DNA of 38,091 nucleotides, taken from positions 1 to 38,091 of the forward strand of contig JAFXJT010000011.1 of the NCBI GenBank assembly GCA_017532085.1. Direction: 5' to 3'. The notes beneath the pieces are model-generated. The model had not been told where the DNA came from, searched no databases, and saw only the letters and a list, made by a program, of their open reading frames with translations. Of this stretch, positions 32,486 to 38,091 are shown in pieces. The position numbers and the translations under genes are program-made. Numbering within the stretch: the first letter of the stretch is position 1; the number at the start of each line of letters is the position of its first letter. The DNA is from Oscillospiraceae bacterium. Lineage in GTDB: Bacteria > Bacillota > Clostridia > Oscillospirales > Ruminococcaceae.

Positions 32486-35296
32486 TTATTCGCTGACATC
32501 GCCGCCTTTTGCTGCAAACCGAAGCTTCCATTCCGTCAGCTCCTGCGGTGTCATCAATACCTTACGAGGCTTGGCTCCCTCAGAGGGACCGATGATGCCT
32601 CGTTCTTCCATGGTCTCCATAATACGTGCCGCTCGCGCATAGCCGAGCTTTAATCGACGCTGCATTGCTGTGGTGGAAAGCTGTCCCATATCCACCGCAA
32701 GCTCTGCGGCGCGAATCAGCAGTGCATCATCACCGGAAAGTCCGGAAAACTCATCCTCTTCCCCACCGGGCTTTTCTCCCTTGGGCGTGGGAATATTCTG
32801 CTCTACCGCTTCCATGATTTCAGCATCATATTCCGATATTCCATTGCTCTTTAAGAAGCTGGCTACGGCTTCGACCTCTGCATCGGAACAGAAACAGCCC
32901 TGCACACGCTTCGGCTCGCGCCAACCATTGGGATAGAACAGCAGATCACCATTGCCAAGCAAGGTTTCCGCTCCGACACAATCCAAAATGTTTCGGGAAT
33001 CCTGCGAGGATTTGACTGACATACCGATACGGCTGGGCACATTGGATTTGATCAGACCTGTAATCACATCCACCGTAGGCCGCTGTGTCGCAATGATCAG
33101 ATGCATTCCTGCAGCTCTTGCTTTCTGCGCAATCCGGATGACTGCCGACTCCACTTCCTTGGAAGAAGTCATCATCAGATCTGCAAACTCATCAATCATA
33201 ATCAGAATCTGCGGCAGCTTCTTCATGCCCTCGTTGCGCTCTGCAATTGCATTATATCCCTTCAAATCACGGACACCGTATTGTGCACAAAGAGCATATC
33301 GGCGTTCCATTTCTATGACCGCCCAGTTCAGTGCGCCCGCTGCCTTCTGCGGATTGGTCACAACAGGAATCAGCAGATGCGGTATGCCGTCATATGGCGC
33401 AAACTCAACCACCTTGGGGTCAACAAGAACCAAACGCACCTCTTCCGGTGAGGCATGAAACAGAATACTCATAATAATGGAATTGGTACACACCGATTTA
33501 CCGGATCCCGTTGCACCTGCAATGATCATATGCGGCATTTTTGCAATGTCGCCCAAAATCACATTGCCATCAATATCCTTACCGACCGCAAAGGTCAGCT
33601 TGCTTTTGGATTCCTGAAATTCCGGCGTTTCCAGAATCTCACGCAGCGTTACAATATCCTTGGTATTGTTCGGCACCTCGACACCAACGGCCGGTTTACC
33701 GGGAATCGGCGCTTCCAGACGCACCGACTCACCGCCCAGATTCAATCCGATATCATCCTGCAATGCTGTGATCTTTGAGATCTTGACACCGGCAGCCGGC
33801 TGAATCTCATAGCGCGTAACCGTAGGGCCACGGCGAATACCCGTGATGCGCACCTGCACACCAAAGCTGGAAAGCGTATCCACCAGCAGCTTTGCTTTTT
33901 CCTTCAGCTCAACAGATTTGTCTGCGTCATTGGCGGAATTGTCCGCACGCTGCAGCAGCGTCAGAGGCGGTGCCACATATGGAATCGGCTGCTCCTCTGC
34001 ATATATGCTTTCGTCCATCTTGAATGCGTCATCATACAATCGGTTGCTTTCCGGTGCTGCATCGGCATTGGCAATCATTTCCTGCAATGCAGCTTCCTCC
34101 TCACCGGAAAGATTATCTCCAAAGGATTCCATATTGGCAGGTACCGGATTCATACTGCCTTCCGGAATTGCGGCATTATGATCAAAGATCGGAATATCCA
34201 CATCAATATTATCAAAGACTTCCCGCGCAGGTGACGTATTGCTGTCCGAAAGTATGGTTTCATCAGCAGCAACATCCAACAAATCCGCCGCCTCTTTGGC
34301 GTCATTGACCGCTGACTCTGCAACCGTCTCCAACGGAAGCGGTGTATCGTCTGCTATCTGCTGTCCTTTTGCGGCAGCGGCTGCAGCACGGCTGCGGCTC
34401 TTGCGCTGAAACCGCGGCGCTGTATCATCTTCCCAAGGAGGAAGCGCTGCATCCTGTTCCTCATTCTCATCGTCATCATCCGGATCGTCGTCGAAATCAT
34501 CGTCGTCATCATCGATCCAATCACGGGTTGCCAAAGACACAATTCCACGCCACATCCAGCGGAATGGCTTGGTGCAAAGTATCAGCAAATCCGGAAAACT
34601 CATATTCATCAGCAGCATCAATAAAATGACAATCAGCATGATGATAATGATTTTTGCACCCACGGTATCAAACAAACCAATCAAGGGCCATGCGATCACA
34701 CCGGAGATCAATCCGCCGCCTTTTAACGATTGTCCTTCATGATACAGATTCTTGACCGTATTGACAAAGCCTTCGCCTTCCCAAAGAGTCTCTCCGAAAA
34801 ATATCTGTACAAAGCCGCTGATAAAAAGCGTCAGCAGCACGCCCCATACTGCTCGGCGGGATGCCTGCCGGTCTCTGTCGGTGCCAACCAGATAGGCTGT
34901 GTAAAACAAAATACTCGATACCAAAAATACAGAAATGCCAAACAATCCTCTCAGCAGCTTGTGCATGAACAGCCATGCCTTTGCACCGGGAAACAGCGCA
35001 AAGGCAAGGAAAAAAATGCCGATTGCACACAAAATCACGGACCAGAACTGGTTGTTCTGGGGACGCACCTCCTGTTTCGGCTGCTTCGGCTGCGTTTGTG
35101 ATGCAGCTGCTGTGCTTTGCGGCTTCCCCGTGGATTTTGTCTGCGTTTTGGATTTGGTTGCGGTTTTGGCAGCGGATTTCGATGCCGTTTTGGTGCTGCC
35201 GGATCGCTTCTGCGACGCCGTAGTCTTAGCGGCTGCTGCACCGGACTTCATTTGCTTTCCTGTACCGGATTTCGATGTGCTGCGTTTTTGCGCCAT
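32486..35296 (-). CDS. ftsK: DNA translocase FtsK/SpoIIIE
   Basis: A protein of 936 residues from ATG 35296, behind GGAAGG. Residues 1-80 are low-complexity Lys/Ser/Thr/Ala, a cytoplasmic tail. Four or five membrane segments lie at about 84-245. An acidic linker at 262-283 (DWIDDDDDDFDDD) and a Gln/Ala-rich stretch lead to the motor. The motor has the Walker A motif GATGSGKSV at about 593-601, ILIMIDEFADLMM (Walker B) and LIIATQRPTVDVITG. A winged-helix gamma domain closes it at about 865-930 (ALLIRAAELAV, TTAMQRRLKLGYARAARIMETM). It pumps DNA through the septum at division and, in spore formers, into the forespore. The tepA neighbourhood resembles Bacillus, where tepA also sits by spoIIIE. 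Confidence 0.95.
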   Translation of the reverse strand: MAQKRSTSKSGTGKQMKSGAAAAKTTASQKRSGSTKTASKSAAKTATKSKTQTKSTGKPQSTAAASQTQPKQPKQEVRPQNNQFWSVILCAIGIFFLAFALFPGAKAWLFMHKLLRGLFGISVFLVSSILFYTAYLVGTDRDRQASRRAVWGVLLTLFISGFVQIFFGETLWEGEGFVNTVKNLYHEGQSLKGGGLISGVIAWPLIGLFDTVGAKIIIIMLIVILLMLLMNMSFPDLLILCTKPFRWMWRGIVSLATRDWIDDDDDDFDDDPDDDDENEEQDAALPPWEDDTAPRFQRKSRSRAAAAAAKGQQIADDTPLPLETVAESAVNDAKEAADLLDVAADETILSDSNTSPAREVFDNIDVDIPIFDHNAAIPEGSMNPVPANMESFGDNLSGEEEAALQEMIANADAAPESNRLYDDAFKMDESIYAEEQPIPYVAPPLTLLQRADNSANDADKSVELKEKAKLLVDTLSSFGVQVRITGIRRGPTVTRYEIQPAAGVKISKITALQDDIGLNLGGESVRLEAPIPGKPAVGVEVPNNTKDIVTLREILETPEFQESKSKLTFAVGKDIDGNVILGDIAKMPHMIIAGATGSGKSVCTNSIIMSILFHASPEEVRLVLVDPKVVEFAPYDGIPHLLIPVVTNPQKAAGALNWAVIEMERRYALCAQYGVRDLKGYNAIAERNEGMKKLPQILIMIDEFADLMMTSSKEVESAVIRIAQKARAAGMHLIIATQRPTVDVITGLIKSNVPSRIGMSVKSSQDSRNILDCVGAETLLGNGDLLFYPNGWREPKRVQGCFCSDAEVEAVASFLKSNGISEYDAEIMEAVEQNIPTPKGEKPGGEEDEFSGLSGDDALLIRAAELAVDMGQLSTTAMQRRLKLGYARAARIMETMEERGIIGPSEGAKPRKVLMTPQELTEWKLRFAAKGGDVSE

Positions 35297-35352
35297 GTTG
35301 TCCCTTCCTTTTTCTATGTATCATCGGATATCTGTAAGCAAAATGCGCTCAC

Positions 35353-36177
35353 TCAACGGGTAAAAAGCCAATAACCAAACGTGAACACGCTCACAAGCAG
35401 GGTATAGACAGAGAAGATATGAAACCGACTGGACTTTACAAGCCAATCCACCATCTTGATTGCCAATATGCCCACCACAGCAGCAGTCACAAAGCCAATC
35501 ACTGTCGGAAGCACCGCAACTTGCAGCGTACCATTCATAACATCTATCAGCTCAGACAGGCATCCGCCCAGAATTGCCGGAATACCCAATACAAACGAAT
35601 AGCGTACTGCTGTTTCTTTGTCAAGTCCGGAAAACAGACCGCCGCTGATCGTCGAGCCGGAACGAGATACACCGGGGAACAATGCCACACACTGGAACAA
35701 TCCAATGATAATGGCATCTCGTAAGGAAATGTCTCCGGCTTTCTTTTGATTGTTCTTGACCCGATTGGCAAAAAACAGAATGACAGATGTATACAAAAAA
35801 CAAAGCGCCAAAATCGGTAAGGTTATGTTCTCGAAAATATCCTTGATCAAATAAAACGGTATCAGCAATACCAGCGAAATCAACAGCATAAATATCATTC
35901 TGCGGTCGGGATTCATTCCCGACCACTTGAATTTTCCAGTAAACAAATCTTTGATCAGCGCACCGCATTCCTTGATCAATGCCCAGATCGTGCTCCAGAA
36001 TGCGATGAAAACCGCTACCAGTGTACCCAGATGCAATATCACCAGCAGAAACGTACCCTCCTCGACCGATTGCCCTGTCAGCGCTTGGTAAAGCCGAAGA
36101 TGTCCCGAACTGGAAACCGGAAGAAATTCGGTCAAACCTTGAATAATTGCTTGGATAATTGCATCGAATACAGACAT
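35353..36177 (-). CDS. uppP: Undecaprenyl-diphosphate phosphatase
   Basis: A protein of 274 residues from ATG 36177, behind TTGGAGGT. It is a polytopic BacA/UppP protein. The signature blocks are QGLTEFLPVSSSGHL (E17, S22-S24, H26) and FPGVSRSGSTISGG, which together form the active site in the membrane. It removes a phosphate from undecaprenyl pyrophosphate, returning the lipid carrier for peptidoglycan synthesis, and gives bacitracin tolerance. It lies between tepA and ftsK, with gaps of 66 and 56 bases. Confidence 0.95.
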   Translation of the reverse strand: MSVFDAIIQAIIQGLTEFLPVSSSGHLRLYQALTGQSVEEGTFLLVILHLGTLVAVFIAFWSTIWALIKECGALIKDLFTGKFKWSGMNPDRRMIFMLLISLVLLIPFYLIKDIFENITLPILALCFLYTSVILFFANRVKNNQKKAGDISLRDAIIIGLFQCVALFPGVSRSGSTISGGLFSGLDKETAVRYSFVLGIPAILGGCLSELIDVMNGTLQVAVLPTVIGFVTAAVVGILAIKMVDWLVKSSRFHIFSVYTLLVSVFTFGYWLFTR

Positions 36178-36243
36178 AAATCTACCTCCAAAAAAATAAC
36201 ACGCCTCAACCTTTGTCCGATCGGCTCCTATACAGCAAGCAGA

Positions 36244-36960
36244 TCATTCATAGCGCTGCGGCTGTGCTTCAATCTGTGCATATAATGCCGATAAAGCATC
36301 TGATATTCCACCCACAGCATCAATGAGACCTGCCGATACCGCTTGTTCTCCATCCAATACCGTACCAAAATCCAGCACAAGCTCATCCGTCCGTGTCATC
36401 ATCGCATAAAGCGTTTTCTCACTGATGTGACTGTGTGAAGAAACAAACCGTAAAATACGTGACTGCATCCCCTCCACACTATTGAGCGCCTGTGGAACAC
36501 CCAATAGTGTTCCGTTCATACGCACGGGATGAATGGTCATGGATGCCGACGGCACAATAAACGACTGCCGGGCACTGACTGCCAATGGGACGCCGATGGA
36601 ATGACCGCCGCCCAACACCAGCGATACCGAAGGCAGCTGCATTCCGGCAATCATCTCTGCCAGTGCAAGTCCTGCTTCCACATCGCCGCCTACGGTATTG
36701 AGCAGAATCAACAGTCCCTCCACCGTTCGTTCCTGTTCAATTGCCGCAAGAATCGGCAAAAGATGCTCATACTTTGTTGTCTTGCATGACTCAGGCAGAA
36801 TCGAATGTCCCTCAATCTGTCCCACAATGCTCAGACAATAAATCGTATGCCGCGCATGATGGACCGGTAATGTGCCCAGTTTTTCCAGCAGATCCAAAGA
36901 GGACTCCGCAGACTGTTCCTCAAGCCACTGTGATTGTGATGCATGCGTTTGTTCTGACAT
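36244..36960 (-). CDS. tepA: ClpP-fold serine peptidase, TepA-like
   Basis: A protein of 238 residues from ATG 36960, behind GAGG. It has a ClpP/crotonase fold without a signal peptide. The oxyanion stretch LLNTVGGDVEAGLALAEMI is followed by LVLGGGHSIGVPLAVSA (nucleophile S121) and MTIHPVRMNGTLLG (H144). This is the pattern of TepA (YmfB) of Bacillus, called translocation-enhancing peptidase, whose substrate is uncertain. The first 30 residues are acidic and Ser/Gln-rich and show no motif. It opens the twelve-gene minus-strand run and has a strong promoter. Confidence 0.88.
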   Translation of the reverse strand: MSEQTHASQSQWLEEQSAESSLDLLEKLGTLPVHHARHTIYCLSIVGQIEGHSILPESCKTTKYEHLLPILAAIEQERTVEGLLILLNTVGGDVEAGLALAEMIAGMQLPSVSLVLGGGHSIGVPLAVSARQSFIVPSASMTIHPVRMNGTLLGVPQALNSVEGMQSRILRFVSSHSHISEKTLYAMMTRTDELVLDFGTVLDGEQAVSAGLIDAVGGISDALSALYAQIEAQPQRYE

Positions 36961-37055
36961 TTCTTGTATCCTCGCTTTCGCAGATTTTATACGAAAACAG
37001 TGTTTCCGTTCTGCCGCTTAGGTATACTTATAGAAATGCAAATTTATACGAATCT

Positions 37056-37084
37056 ATCATACCATATTTTTCTCTCCCTGTCAA
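37056..37084 (-). promoter_or_regulatory. Promoter of the tepA-uppP-ftsK cluster
   Basis: On the minus strand TTGACA (37084-37079) and TATGAT (37061-37056) are 17 bases apart, with TGG before the -10 box. The leader is about 90 bases. The stretch up to the opposite promoter at 37223 has no gene; it is AT-rich with some A/T tracts. Confidence 0.85.
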
Positions 37085-37222
37085 GGTCGTTCCAGCGGCC
37101 GCAAGGCAATGTCGCATTTTGTATTTTTCTGTCGCGAATGTCAAAAACAGGCACCCTTTTTTCCGTAATGCACAAAAACTTATACAAAAATTCATTTTCT
37201 TTGATTTTTTTTCGGGAAAAGG

Positions 37223-37251
37223 TTGACTTCACATTCAGACTGGTGTATAAT
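37223..37251 (+). promoter_or_regulatory. Promoter of the zinc-ribbon repeat protein gene
   Basis: TTGACT (37223-37228) and TATAAT (37246-37251) are 17 bases apart. There is no extended -10 here. The leader to the ATG at 37293 is about 35 bases. Confidence 0.85.
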
Positions 37252-37292
37252 GATGAACGTGGGACTTTATATCTTTTCGGGGGTATCCTTAT

Positions 37293-38091
37293 ATGCATAT
37301 CGATTTAATTGCGGCGACCAAATCTCGCACCAAAGAGGTGCACGGAACCGATAACGGAAAACGTACAGCCTGTGGTATCAATCTACTTAAGGCTGTTGGT
37401 CAGTACACTTCAACAGGACAAATGACGGATGTTGCACAGCTTACTTGTGAAAAGTGCAAAACCATTCTTGCAAAGAAAATCATCCGTGAATCGAACAAGG
37501 AAATGGAGCGTATTCTCAAGGAAGAACGCAAAATGCAGAAAAAAGAAGAGCAAGCTGCAAAGCAAAACAATGCAAAACAGCCCGCTCGCCAAGCTGCACC
37601 TGCTTCCCGTACTGCTGCTCCGCCCCGCCCTGCTCCTGCCTCCTCGGCAAGCAGTGAGGGCTATGTTCCGCCATCCATGCGGAAACAACAGGCTGCTCCG
37701 CAGGTAGCTCCGCCTCCTGCGCCGCCTCAGCATAACATTGATATTCCGACTGTGCCCACAAGCGTTCCAAATGTTACGCCTGTTCCGACACCGTTCGCAA
37801 ATCCTGCTGCACCGCAGATGCAGAATGATTCCGAAATTCCTGCTGTGCCGACCTCTATTCCCGGTATGATGCCGCAGAATGATGTTCTGGCACAGTTTGC
37901 AATACCCGCACCCGATCGTGCACCGGCTGCTCCGCAATTCCAGGATGATGCCGAGATTCCTGCTGTGCCGACCTCTATTCCCGGTATGATGCCGCAGAAT
38001 GATGTTCTGGCACAGTTTGCAATACCCGCACCCGATCGTGCACCGGCTGCTCCGCAGTTCCAGGATGATGCCGAGATTCCTGCTGTTCCAA
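37293..38091 (+). CDS. Zinc-ribbon protein with a proline-rich tandem-repeat region, 3' end missing
   Basis: At least 266 residues from ATG 37293; the frame is open to the window end. The ribosome site is a modest GGGGG. Residues 1-60 form a likely zinc ribbon: VHGTDNGKRTACGI with H17 and C27, then LTCEKCKTIL with C52 and C55. Residues about 60-92 are a strongly charged helix (IIRESNKEMERILKEERKM). From 95 on the chain is rich in Pro, Ala and Gln, with PxVP-type repeats. From about residue 172 it settles into a 40-residue repeat with DAEIPAVPTSIPGMM at its core. There is no signal peptide, so the protein is probably cytoplasmic. A nucleic acid binding head with a flexible tail is a reasonable guess, but I do not know the family. 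Confidence 0.75.
   Translation, partial: MHIDLIAATKSRTKEVHGTDNGKRTACGINLLKAVGQYTSTGQMTDVAQLTCEKCKTILAKKIIRESNKEMERILKEERKMQKKEEQAAKQNNAKQPARQAAPASRTAAPPRPAPASSASSEGYVPPSMRKQQAAPQVAPPPAPPQHNIDIPTVPTSVPNVTPVPTPFANPAAPQMQNDSEIPAVPTSIPGMMPQNDVLAQFAIPAPDRAPAAPQFQDDAEIPAVPTSIPGMMPQNDVLAQFAIPAPDRAPAAPQFQDDAEIPAVP
37806..38091 (+). repeat. 120-bp in-frame tandem repeat
   Basis: Positions 37861-37920 and 37981-38040 are identical over 60 bases. The bases from 37921 match 38041-38091 at 48 of 51. The unit at 37801-37860 is a diverged copy. The exact period of 120 bases (40 codons) keeps the frame. At least 2.4 copies are visible and the array runs off the window. Confidence 0.95.

Overview
The window looks like chromosomal DNA of a Gram-positive, anaerobic, fibre-degrading Clostridia member, most likely Ruminococcus or a close Oscillospiraceae relative. 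Two secreted proteins end in type I dockerins, one of them a GH9 glycanase with poly-threonine linkers. An oxygen-sensitive class III ribonucleotide reductase and a CwlD-type amidase are present, and the promoters are sigma-A-like with strong AGGAGG-type ribosome binding sites. I saw no tRNA, rRNA, CRISPR array or intact insertion sequence.

Layout. 1-214: the start of a DUF4279-like gene, AT-rich, cut by the window edge. 328-450: a decayed copy of the amidase 5' end. 646-3603: a secreted RTX-repeat protein with a C-terminal dockerin. 3604-4007: two strong hairpins around a 14-codon ORF. 4008-4751: CwlD-like amidase. 4814-8890 (minus): nrdG-nrdD-trxB, with a thioredoxin-like domain fused to NrdD and two NrdR-box-like palindromes at the promoter. 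9289-12274: polA-rimI. 12322-13194 (minus): membrane-anchored phosphoesterase. 13309-15456 (minus): GH9-dockerin enzyme. 15789-19026: lepA, a small zinc-ribbon membrane protein and hemW. 19171-23189 (minus): GH31 alpha-xylosidase, a bacterial PH-domain protein and an FkbM methyltransferase. 23504-24277: coaX. 24387-36960: twelve minus-strand genes running tepA, uppP, ftsK, a membrane protein, ygiQ-like, ComEC-like MBL, DUF3006, BaiN-like, methyltransferase, cmk, plsC and a VanY-like protein. 37293-38091: start of a zinc-ribbon, proline-rich protein with a 120-bp tandem repeat, open at the window end.

How the genes fit together. The dockerin proteins imply a cellulosome whose cohesin scaffold lies elsewhere. 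GH9 would attack beta-glucan outside the cell, and the cytoplasmic GH31 enzyme would remove alpha-xylose from imported xyloglucan oligosaccharides. The nrd operon looks like a self-contained anaerobic dNTP module: activase, reductase, fused redoxin, and the reductase that recharges it. The long minus-strand cluster is housekeeping (DNA translocation, lipid carrier recycling, CMP kinase, phospholipid acylation) with unknowns mixed in.

The points I find most unusual are the RTX-dockerin architecture, the NrdD-redoxin fusion with its regulatory site, the VanY-like protein lacking two active-site residues, the 140-nt overlap between the duplicated membrane protein and ygiQ, the decayed amidase duplicate, and the repeat protein at the right edge. 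All family assignments come from reading motifs, with no database search.
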